Shown piece after piece: positions 10,963-19,896 of a DNA stretch of 64,000 bases. Source of the DNA: Arthonia radiata (taxonomy: Eukaryota; Ascomycota; Arthoniomycetes; Arthoniales; Arthoniaceae); the NCBI GenBank assembly GCA_002989075.1, contig PSQN01000017.1:1550001-1614000 (forward strand), in the 5' to 3' direction. The first letter of the stretch is position 1. Each line of letters begins with the position of its first letter. The translations under genes were made by a program, and so were the position numbers. The notes below the pieces were generated by a model. It worked only from the letters and a program-made list of their open reading frames with translations, made no database searches and was not told the origin of the DNA.

Positions 10963-11654
10963 ATGGTGCTGAGTTACAGGAGTTGCTGTGTCGTAGTTTT
11001 GAGCTTGTGTTATAGGGTTCGAGTCAATAGACACTTCGGCAGCGAAAGTGGTTGGCGAGATCGAGAAGCTCTAAACAATGACGTCCGAGGTTTGAAAGCG
11101 TGCCTTCAAAATCGGGCAAAAAGACCGCATCTCGTCCACAATTGATCCTCCACCATGCTTTTATTTAAGATCTACAAGTCACGAACATACTCGACAAACG
11201 ATTGTCTCCGTGTAGGATGGGAGCACGGCTCCTGTATTTGCAAGAAGCTTAAGGGGCTGTAACAACGTGTTACAAGCCCGCCCTCTATGTGCTCTTTCGC
11301 AAGTATGACGAACAAGATCGTTGGTTTCTCTGACATTTATACAGTATCCGGTGAATGTGACCGTCAAGAGCCAATGGATTGTATCAAAGATGCTACCTTA
11401 TGTACCTCCGTCAGGATACTACTGAGGCGGAGTATTGATGGCCAATACGGGAGGGTAAGCACTAAGGATGTGCCGTCCTAATAATTGAATATATTCTAAG
11501 CTCGAGCTGGATGCGGCTCAACTTGCGTATATCTTGCTTCTGTATTGGCGATGCCCCATGCCGTGAAATCCATGCGAAAGACACACAGCTCCTGCTATCT
11601 CTTCGTCTTGCCCATTCTCCAGGTCGTTGAGACTTAGCGGGTAACTCCACAAGC
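10963..11654. other. Divergent intergenic region, nothing recognised
   Basis: About 690 bases between the 5' ends of the minus-strand unrecognised gene and the plus-strand hydrolase. It should carry both promoters. No coding signal or repeat stands out. Confidence 0.5.
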
Positions 11655-13031
11655 ATGGCGACCACAAAAGAGCAGAAGAGAATCGTACAGCAATTCTGTC
11701 GCCAAAGCCAACATGCTAATAAGCACATGGGACCAATCCACAAGACTCAGGAATTACTACGCAAAGATCGAGGCGTTACTGGGCCCATCTGGGTCTGTCG
11801 CACATCTTTATCTGCACCACCAGAGCCCGACTTGCGCAAGCATATTCACAACGCCCTCATACAATTAGGCGACGGCCACGAGGTCATTGAGGAGCCTCAA
11901 TACGCTCCCGAGCCCCTCCACGTCGAATGGACAGGGCGCAGAGCCGGTCTCAGCGATGCCAAAGCCCCTGAGCCCACGCTGCCCGATTCCGAGAAGTATC
12001 AACGCCTATTAAAGGACACTGGCGACGGGCCCACTGTCCTCTACGTCCACGGCGGCGGCTTCATCGTCGGCAGCACCGTTACCGCGCGTCCCACAGTCAA
12101 GCGTTTGAGCGGCCTCAGCAACGCCAGATTCGTGACCTTCAACTACCGGCTCTCACCTCAATGGCCGTTGCCGCACCCACTGCTCGACCTCATCATGGTT
12201 TACTTCAGCCTCCTCGCACCTCCGCCAGATAGTCTACACGAAGCGGTACCTGCCAACCGTATCGTCATAGCGGGGGAGTCAGCCGGCGCCGTCCTCTGCA
12301 TGGGCTTACTTCAATTTCTGCTACAACTGCGACGCACTGGTGTGACATCGATCCCTTTCCACGGCTCCAACGTGCCTGCCTCCCTCCCATCCGGCTTCGC
12401 GCTCCTCTCGCTAGCCGCAGACTTCATCTGGGCCCTTCCCTCCGCGCGAGAAGAGGTCCGAGAGTTTGACTGGCTCCCCGGCAAGAGCGTCCCCTTCTAC
12501 GATGACACTTGGTCTGACGAGCCGTTCTGGCCATCCAACCCACCGCGCGGGCCTATCTGCTGCGACTGGACGGCGACGCGACAACCACTGTTCGCGATCA
12601 TGACCTGCAAAGACTGGAGCGGCAGTCCGCCGATCTGGATGAGCACGGGACTGGGCGAGATCAATGAGGACAGTCAACGGGTGGTGGCTTCGAGAGCGAG
12701 CAAACAGGGCGTGACGGTGTGGTGGGAGGAGTACGAGTATATGACGCATGCTTTTGCGACGGTCATGCCGGGGTTGCCGCAGAGTCGGCGGTGCTTGGAG
12801 AGGTGGGCGGAGGTGTGCGAGCGGATGGGAAACGGGAAGGGGTTGAGGGCTGGTGGGGTGCATGTGGGGTTAGGGGAGTTGAGGGAGAGGGAGATGAGTT
12901 TGGAGGAGGTGAGGAACTTGACTGTGTTGACGCCGGACGAGGCGGACGAGCGTATGAAGATTGTGGTGAAAGAACGGGAGCATATTGTGTATAGAGGACA
13001 GAAGGTGTCTCGTGAGAGAGCGAAGGTGTAG
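11655..13031 (+). CDS. Alpha/beta hydrolase, HSL-type esterase/lipase
   Basis: Serine hydrolase of the hormone-sensitive-lipase branch (Abhydrolase_3), acting on carboxyl esters of unknown identity. Single exon, 458 aa. The oxyanion-hole motif is in LYVHGGGFIVGS near residue 131. The nucleophile elbow GESAG is near 206. The acidic member of the triad is probably the Asp in GEINEDS near 339, and the His is in MTHAFA near 363. All three triad positions are therefore filled. There is no N-terminal signal peptide, so it is probably intracellular. An about 75-residue charged C-terminal tail (LREREMSLEEVRN and following) is an addition to the usual fold. No biosynthetic partners are adjacent, so a secondary-metabolism role is not supported. 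Confidence 0.85.
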   Translation: MATTKEQKRIVQQFCRQSQHANKHMGPIHKTQELLRKDRGVTGPIWVCRTSLSAPPEPDLRKHIHNALIQLGDGHEVIEEPQYAPEPLHVEWTGRRAGLSDAKAPEPTLPDSEKYQRLLKDTGDGPTVLYVHGGGFIVGSTVTARPTVKRLSGLSNARFVTFNYRLSPQWPLPHPLLDLIMVYFSLLAPPPDSLHEAVPANRIVIAGESAGAVLCMGLLQFLLQLRRTGVTSIPFHGSNVPASLPSGFALLSLAADFIWALPSAREEVREFDWLPGKSVPFYDDTWSDEPFWPSNPPRGPICCDWTATRQPLFAIMTCKDWSGSPPIWMSTGLGEINEDSQRVVASRASKQGVTVWWEEYEYMTHAFATVMPGLPQSRRCLERWAEVCERMGNGKGLRAGGVHVGLGELREREMSLEEVRNLTVLTPDEADERMKIVVKEREHIVYRGQKVSRERAKV

Positions 13032-14023
13032 CAAGCAGTCGCGGAAACTATGTGCTTCTGCAGTGCGTGCGAGAAACTATTTTCGGAATTGCCATTGCTA
13101 TTACAATCACCGCTCTCAAGCTACTCGCTTGGAAGCCACTTGCCCTACGAACGCAGGGTGTGTGCCTCTTCCTGAACTTTACGAAATCCATGTACGACCT
13201 CCCAAGGCTCGCTGCCGGTTCTCTTCGAGAAACTCACATCTCCCCAGGGCTCGTTCCATTTCAACAACCACACGAGACAGTTCCATGACTCAGCAACTTC
13301 CCGCCCCTTTTGGCACATCTGGCTGCTCGAGCCCGCCTGCACATGCCCTTGAAGATGACGCATTAAAGCGATGCCGCTGCTGAGGTATAGCTCATCCTTT
13401 GGAGTCTATCAGGCCTGCCCGGCTACCGGCTTATCACGGTCAGTCTTCATCTCTACATGCCCAAGCGAGAGGTGATGCGATTAACGCATCTGCGTTTGGG
13501 CGCACGTCTTCGCAGTGACGCGAGCCACGTTAGCTACCCTGATAATTTAGCCGTACCGTCATGCAAGCTTCCTCTGAGGCGGCTTCATTGATCGTATGCA
13601 GTCACACACCGTGTGCTTTGACGTCAACGCACCGGTGCGAGGCTGTTTCAAGGCCGGTTGAATAGAAGATATGTTTGACACTCGCTGTTGCGTGGGGATC
13701 TGTGTCAGCCTCCAACCGTTGATGTGAGTCGCTTTGCTGTTCATCCAAACATGTGAAGTATTCACTGATGACAAGACCGACCGGGCGACGCTCGTCAAGC
13801 AGCAGGTACGGTCTCTGCCGTGTTCGGTTTACCTTTCTGCTTGGTTGCTGGTTCCTGTGCCTTGTCGAAGTGGCACGACAAACAGCAGGGGGGCATTATC
13901 TGCATGTACTGTGCGGCGCCAGAGCGGCATGAGGTTCTTAAGTGCTCTGCAGAGCTCAGAGGCAATAGACGGGTATCATCCTTGTGACTAATCTTTCCCC
14001 AGCATCCGCCTCAAAGACCTGAG
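13032..14023. other. About 1 kb without a recognised gene
   Basis: Downstream of the hydrolase and of the HET gene (convergent 3' ends). The short frames present carry no recognisable domain. I see no repeat or transposon boundary. Confidence 0.5.
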
Positions 14024-15985
14024 TCACCTGAGCGTGTCTTGCTTAGAATCTGCAGACCTGGAAACGTCGGCTCTGACTGCTGACGTAGGCATACGGCCCA
14101 CCGGCAGGAACTGCATCCCTTTCGTGGGAACCCATACGCCGACAACGCGTCTCTCATCCCCCACAAAGACGACTTCATACATCACAAGTGCGTTCTTGTT
14201 CTCACAATGGTCATCCCCCGTGCAGCTACGCGGCCGAGTGCAAATGTGCAGACGAGCTGTCTGGGTTTTCTCAGTATATTCCGCACCACCTGTAACGCGC
14301 CACGTGAGTCCGAGAAGTAGCGGCGTGCCAATATGTCGCGAGAGAGGTCTTGTCATGAGACGGAGATTACTGCGCTCAACTACATCGCTAGGCAGTTGGA
14401 TGGCATAGCCAACGATGCGCCTAGCAATCGTGTACGGGTTCAATACAGGTTCATCGACGACTTCCTGCAGGACCTGCCGGGTTCGCTCTTCGGTTCCACG
14501 GCCTAAGCTGGACGTCAATCCAACGCATATGCCATTTATCCGGCTTGGCGTATCCAGGGACATTTCAGCAGATGTATTCTGCGCAGTGGCATGCCAAGTA
14601 GACCACGCCTTCACGACCATTCTGAGAGGGTTTTCTTCTGTCGGTGCGTCATCGGTCATTTGAATGCTGCGTAACTTCCGTCGACTTTCATGCGTAGCGA
14701 GCCTGAGTTTATCGCTTAAGGAACATACAAGAATCGAAGCATACAAGCCTCGCATCTGCAGGAGCGTTTGGTGCTCTGCAAGAGATATAGCCGGACGCCA
14801 TGCGAGAGTAGACGAGTGTTCGGGTCCAAACAAGCCTGGTGGATGGTGCGTTGGTAATCTGATCCCCCAATTGCGCTCCAGCTGATCGACTGCATCTTGT
14901 AGAAGTTCGGCCAATGACATCGTCAAATGATGGGCGGGAACGATATAGCCCGGGCAATCGACCCAGATTGCAAGCACATAGTCTTTGGGCTGAGTCGCTC
15001 GCCCTTCAGATGTGCGCGCAACGTCAAGCGACATTGAAAATCTATGGAAACTTTCCTGGGGAGTTGATACCTCTCCAACGAGCTTGCTAGACGCCTGAAG
15101 CCTTTCACCTGCCAGCAAATGGTATATGTTGATCGAAGTTTCCTTCTGGCAGGGGCGTACAATAGTAGGTCCATGATAACTTGACCACGAGTGAACTGTT
15201 CTCCATAGCGTCTTCAAAGCGAAGAAAGCATCTACGAGCAGATCTCCCAGTACAAAGGCATCACGTTCAACAGGCGTGCTCCAATGTGGGCTATCAGCGG
15301 CAAAAATCCGGAGCTCTTTAAGCGTCATCCGGTGCTGAGCGAGAGGCGATAACGCTTTTCTCTCGGTTTGATTGAAGGATCGCTCTGCTCGCGAAATACC
15401 TCCTTCGAGCATCTCCTCGCTGTTCCACCAAACCGGACATCTTGAGGACTGCCGCCTCGTCCAAACAAATCTGACGTCAGCACTATAGAGGAACTCTTGC
15501 CACGTCCAAATTCTCATAGCCCAGGTCAAGAAGGTGACATCATTGGGGCACAAAGACATTTGTGCAGAGGATCCAGCATCACGATCCTTCTGAGCTTTCT
15601 CAAGTCTTGAAGGGGTACATTCGCAGGCGGGGCCGGGAAGCAACACCACCACGTCGAATTGACGATAGATATCGGGAATCTTAGCCAACGTTGCACGGAC
15701 TTCTTTGTTATCTTCCCGAGTGATACAGAGCTGATCCATCCAACAATACTCTGGCTCTGCATGGCCGTCCTCATTCTGGGGTTGATGGCACAACTCATGA
15801 AGTGTTGAAACTAGATCAGTGATCACCCATTCGTATCCGAGCTCCAAGACTACCGCTTTGCCGTCAGCATAGTGGCCTATGGTGTTCCTTTGGCGATTGA
15901 ATTCGCCCCATGCATAGGAAACAGCTGTGGCTTTACCACGCTCGAGCGCCACATAGTGCTCTGTGACAAGGAGATGTGCCGGCAA
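14024..15985 (-). CDS. HET-domain protein, 5' end unresolved
   Basis: Heterokaryon-incompatibility domain protein, part of the fungal non-self recognition/cell-death repertoire (TIR-related fold). The open frame of about 650 codons has HET blocks AVSYAWGEFN near its start, EYCWMDQLCIT about 55 residues later and IYRQFDVVVLLPG after that. The remainder is the variable C-terminal region that these proteins show. The 5' limit given is the upstream stop, not a start. The first in-frame ATG is at 15739 (inside CWMDQ) and would delete the first HET block. A 5' exon must be missing from this model, or the gene is not intact. An acceptor (TCACAG) near 15955 and an ATG at 16057 are candidates for such an exon, but I could not join them convincingly. 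Specificity is unknown. Confidence 0.72.
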   Translation of the reverse strand: MPAHLLVTEHYVALERGKATAVSYAWGEFNRQRNTIGHYADGKAVVLELGYEWVITDLVSTLHELCHQPQNEDGHAEPEYCWMDQLCITREDNKEVRATLAKIPDIYRQFDVVVLLPGPACECTPSRLEKAQKDRDAGSSAQMSLCPNDVTFLTWAMRIWTWQEFLYSADVRFVWTRRQSSRCPVWWNSEEMLEGGISRAERSFNQTERKALSPLAQHRMTLKELRIFAADSPHWSTPVERDAFVLGDLLVDAFFALKTLWRTVHSWSSYHGPTIVRPCQKETSINIYHLLAGERLQASSKLVGEVSTPQESFHRFSMSLDVARTSEGRATQPKDYVLAIWVDCPGYIVPAHHLTMSLAELLQDAVDQLERNWGIRLPTHHPPGLFGPEHSSTLAWRPAISLAEHQTLLQMRGLYASILVCSLSDKLRLATHESRRKLRSIQMTDDAPTEENPLRMVVKAWSTWHATAQNTSAEMSLDTPSRINGICVGLTSSLGRGTEERTRQVLQEVVDEPVLNPYTIARRIVGYAIQLPSDVVERSNLRLMTRPLSRHIGTPLLLGLTWRVTGGAEYTEKTQTARLHICTRPRSCTGDDHCENKNALVMYEVVFVGDERRVVGVWVPTKGMQFLPVGRMPTSAVRADVSRSADSKQDTLR

Positions 15986-16376
15986 CGGCGATCACAGCCA
16001 GCAGCCTCGCCCTTGACAGAGCTCGAGCTTCACAACCCGTGCGGTACTGGGCTCCATGGAAAAGGAGGAAAGCAGTTTCCAGGCAACAGGGAAGAATTGG
16101 ATGTTTCGGAAGTAGCCTGGCGCTGGCACTGGGCTGTGCCAATCCAAGGCTCAGCGCTAAGCTGCAGGCAAACGTGCCGCGCCAATCCTGCTCTCGAAGG
16201 CCGTAAAAAAGACCTATGTTCTCTTTGAGCGACCCGACCTAACCGAAATAAGTACTCTCCCTGCTTCGTTGCTTTGAGGGTTCCCTCCTCTCGCAAGACG
16301 ACAAAATGCTATCGCACAAGTTGATGGCTTACTGTGTCCCGAATCCGGATTGACAACGACATTTTCGGTGCCTTGT

Positions 16377-16930
16377 CTAGCCACCATCTGCCACTGGATT
16401 TGCATGAATCGTGATGTTCTCAATTCTGATAGTCTCTTGCGGCCTGTTCTTTCCGTCGACACTGATCTCTTCCATAGCGTCCAGGGTATCGTCCTCTCCC
16501 TCAATGACCTTTCCAAAGACTGTGTTCTTCCCGTCCAGATGCGGCGCTTTCGCGAACGTGATGAAGAACTGTGAAGCGTTCGTGCCAGGGCCCTTGTTCG
16601 CCATGCTCACGATTCCCCGCGCATTATGCCGCAAAGCCGGTCTAAACTCGTCTTCGAAATTCTCTCCCCATATAGATGCGCCACCTTTGCCTTTGCCGGA
16701 CATGTCAGGCGAGCCGCCTTGGATCATGAAGCCCGGAATCGAGCGGTGAAACATAGTCTTGTCATATCGGCCGGAAGCGCAAAGAGCGAGGAAGTTGTAT
16801 GAAGTTTTGGGAATGGAGGAGCAGAAGAGCTCGAGCTTGAGGTCACCCTGGGTCGTGTGTAGCTGTCGTTGGTCAGTAATCTTTGACATATATTGTTAGA
16901 CTTCAGTGCAAGGCTTACAGTAACGGACAT
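16377..16930 (-). CDS. Cyclophilin-type peptidyl-prolyl isomerase, PPIL3-like
   Basis: Catalyses cis-trans isomerisation of Xaa-Pro bonds. PPIL3-type cyclophilins are found with the spliceosome. Exon 1 (16919-16930) encodes only MSVT. A 56-nt intron (GTAAGC...CAG) follows, then exon 2 (16377-16862), for 165 aa in total. The join MSVT-LHTTQGDLKLELFC matches how this subfamily begins and decides the start. Visible catalytic and binding blocks are FHRSIPGFMIQGG, MANKGPGTNASQFFITF and LDGKNTVFGKVIEG. The protein is a bare single-domain cyclophilin without signal peptide, so it is nuclear or cytosolic. Oddity: the intron carries an in-frame ATG at 16889 that would give an alternative nine-residue N-terminus. 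Confidence 0.9.
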
Positions 16931-17559
16931 ACTCGCGACCGACGGTGACTGTTGAAGATGTTTCTTCGTCGCGCCAACTGCGCTGTGACAATTATATCAT
17001 GTCACCTTGGCATTTCGATCATACGGTCTAAGACAGAAGACCCTCGCCCCAGTCTTGGAGAGATTCGAGATGTGCATAAGAGGAAGGCAAGGTTGATGGA
17101 CATCAAAAGTGCGGGAGGAGAGTGGGGAAGGGACCAATCTCACTCAATCTCATCAAGCTTCTACACGCTGCATCTGCCGTGATCCTACTTTTGCATCTAG
17201 ACCCTTTCAGCGACCGCAAATATTTCTCGAACTCAGATACGCTTCACAGTCCTCACGTGCGGGACATTGTGTAACAGAGCAGCTCCGTGAACGGCAGTTC
17301 TCAGCTCCTCAATCATCGACACACGGGCCACCCGTTCATCTCACATCAGCGTTAAAGCCCCACGGTATAACACTCATTAAACGCAAGCAACGAGCGGCAT
17401 AGCTCCCGTCTCACAGGGCAAGGCCGATTACAGACTCCGTTCAGCTAGGATCTAAGCGACCATACTCCTGCTTGTGCAAACCCCTCCACCTGACCTCACG
17501 GTCCTCATACCGCCTCCCATGAGCGAGCCCATGTCCGCGCAGAGACACCCGCCGCCAAG
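16931..17559. other. Divergent promoter region between cyclophilin and arrestin genes
   Basis: About 630 bases between two divergently transcribed genes. Short frames only. I see no repeat. Confidence 0.5.
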
Positions 17560-18823
17560 ATGACGACAGCAATGGTGCGGGTATCCGGCCCACCCAACTC
17601 CCCCTTTCTCGTCGGATACCCGGGCATATCAGCAACGCTACCGCGAATAGAAGGGAAAGTCGAGATCAGGCCCCACGGCGGTATATCCGCAGGGGTGCTC
17701 GTGTCCCTGGTCACAGTATGCCTGCAACGAAAGGAAACAATACATCCCTCCGCGGACTCGGTAGCACGAAGGCATCTCGCAGCGCCGCGAAGAGAGATCG
17801 TCGATACAGTGGGGAAAGAGATGCTGCTGTTCAGATGCCGACCGGGTATCGAGAGTGAGAGCGTGCTAGTGATGGACCTGCCGTTTGTGATATTCATACC
17901 GTTTGGAAGGGGTCCGGAGGAAAGCGCACGAAGAGTCCCGCCAGCATCGCTACAGCTGCCTTCACGTATAGCGGAGACTATGTACGAGCTTGTGGTCACT
18001 GTGCAACAGAGCCACCAAGAGCAGAAGAAGTTCAATTTCCCAGTACCAGTATTAAGATATGATACCCTCAGCACATTCGGCATGTACAACAGACAAGAGT
18101 CTGCCGAGCGCGTTACAGACCACCTCGTCACCATGTTAATTAGCCTGCCACGGTGGAGCTATGGGCCGCTGGATCCGATTACGGTATATATCAAACTCAC
18201 TCCCAACCTTGATTGGCTAAGCAAAGCGCGCAAAGTCACGATTTCGAAGATAAGTATAGGCATTGACGAGGAGATCATCTTCAACCCTGAAGGTGATGAA
18301 CCAACGCGGAAGACGAAACAGATCGCGAAACAAAGTCAGCAGGTGGGAGTCAAGATGCCTGAAGCTGGCTACTTCACGAGCCTGGGCCTTGTGTTTCCAT
18401 GTCGTGATTTACGAGACAATGAAGGCATCATTACTCGGCAGAAGAAGGAGTTCCCGATGTATGCTGTCACTGGCTTCACAACGACGGGGACGCTGTACAA
18501 GATTGAGTACTATTTGACTGTCAAGGTAAGTTCACTAGCTTGTCATATCCTTCCCTGTTCTCTCCTGATATCACTCGCAGGCATCATTATCGAGCGCGAG
18601 AGACATCACTATCCGTCAGCCCATCGTTGTCTGTCCATTCGACCATGCAGGCTGCAAAGAGGAAATGATTGCAATCGAGCAAGCAGCCAAAGACGCCGCC
18701 AAAATCGATCCACATAACCCACTATTACCCTTACCACGCATAGTACGCTCGACGGAGCCAGGTGGCATGCGGTGGCTTGGCGTGACCATGGTAGCTGGCC
18801 ACCGCAAACCACTTATCGAGTGA
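17560..18823 (+). CDS. Alpha-arrestin of the LDB19/Art1 type
   Basis: Arrestin-related trafficking adaptor. This family links plasma-membrane transporters to Rsp5-type ubiquitin ligases for endocytosis. Exons 17560-18525 and 18581-18823 flank a 55-nt intron (GTAAGT...CAG), giving 402 aa. The N-terminal LDB19-like arrestin fold is recognisable from VEIRPHGGISAGVLVSL, the RRP-like LLFRCRPGIESE segment and LPFVIFIPFG. The C-terminal half runs through LPRWSYGPLDPITVYIKLTP to IRQPIVVCPFDHAGC. The predicted end (GVTMVAGHRKPLIE) resembles a natural terminus. I see no PPxY motif for direct Rsp5 binding in this stretch, so either the protein relies on other contacts or C-terminal exons are missing (see 18834-19141). 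Confidence 0.82.
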
Positions 18824-18833
18824 GAGCCCGTTC

Positions 18834-19141
18834 TTGCAAAGGGGCATCATTGTCACGACTATCCCCCACATTACACCAAACCATCAAAAGTCGAAAGAGT
18901 CACCCACGGGCGTGGTTGACGACCAGGAGCAAGCGATGATGCTACACAGGAAGCTCATCGAACGAGGAGATGCACCATTGAGGATGGTGAGAGTTCACGC
19001 GCCACGAATGTATCGACGCGGGTATGGCGGCGCCCAGCGTAAACGCAGGAGCGCTTGATCAACAAGCTAAGACCAGTGGAAGGGGGCAAGTATGAGGTGC
19101 ATTGGCTGACCAAAGCACCACCGAATGACGATATTGTATGA
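18834..19141 (+). other. Coding-looking exon fragments, unassigned
   Basis: Just after the arrestin stop, one frame reads DDQEQAMMLHRKLIERGDAP. After a possible 67-nt intron (GTGAGA...CAG), a second frame reads ERLINKLRPVEGGKYEV and ends in a stop at 19141. Both look like real protein rather than random sequence, but I recognise no family and find no convincing start codon. They could be alternative 3' exons of the arrestin, or a small separate gene whose 5' part overlaps the arrestin 3' end. Confidence 0.3.
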
Positions 19142-19396
19142 CTTGTGAAGAGTATTGGAAGCTACTGACGGCGCGTTGGAGATATCACGGACTAATACCC
19201 GCTGCTCACATAGAGCGGCATGCTTTTTAATACCATTTCACAAAAGCGAGGCGGCACCGTCGGCTCTTTTTACGTCTCTGCATCTCTTCGGTCTTTACTT
19301 TGCATGGGAGGCTCGACGCTCCTGAGCCCTCACGTATGACCACGGAACCTTTATTTTCGAATCCAAAGTGACTCAAATATCGCAGCATGAGATTCA

Positions 19397-19850
19397 ATGT
19401 CTGATATGCCCTCTCGCGTCTCAACCACGACTACCCGAGCACCGGTGTATAGTTCTCGGCCGACATCCAACCAAGCATCCGCCCACGGCCCGCTTACCCC
19501 TTCTCGGCCCGTTCCCCGAGCTCACCATCAAATCCTGCCGAACCACCAAACTCAAACATCAGCCAAGCTCAACAGCTTAACGTCCTCGCTGCCACATCCA
19601 GAATACCCTCAACGTCACTAACTAGCAGAGGACGCAGCACAAGCTTTACAGCGGTCACGCTCCGCAAATATGCTTAAAGTTCTTCCGGCGTCCTCGCGAC
19701 GCCATTATAACGCTTTGAAAAACGGTCAGGGAGGAGGTTATTGCCAAAAAGCGGGCGCTGATTGCTCAACGACGTTCCTCAGGAGCTGTGAGGCAACAGA
19801 AAGCACTGAATCTTGGAACTAGGGCAACTCGAGATAGATGTATACAGGTG
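19397..19850 (+). pseudogene. Possible relic of a small gene
   Basis: Three coding-looking pieces lie in succession but not in one frame. An ATG-initiated Ser/Pro/Thr-rich piece begins at 19397. A second piece in another frame contains SNISQAQQLNVLAATSR and TSLTSRGRSTSFTA (about 19540-19660). A third contains EEVIAKKRALIAQRRSSGAV (about 19733-19800). No standard intron joins the first two, because they overlap in sequence. I do not recognise the protein. A degraded gene, a sequencing indel or chance composition would all explain this. Confidence 0.25.
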
Positions 19851-19896
19851 TTTATGATACACAGGCCAGCTAGCGGAGAGCAGCGAAGAGCACACC

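Noticed and set aside
11655-16000. Secondary-metabolite cluster (hydrolase plus HET, or the 34-41 kb peroxygenase and methyltransferase)
   Set aside because: No polyketide synthase, NRPS, terpene cyclase or P450 core enzyme is nearby, and housekeeping genes lie between the candidates.
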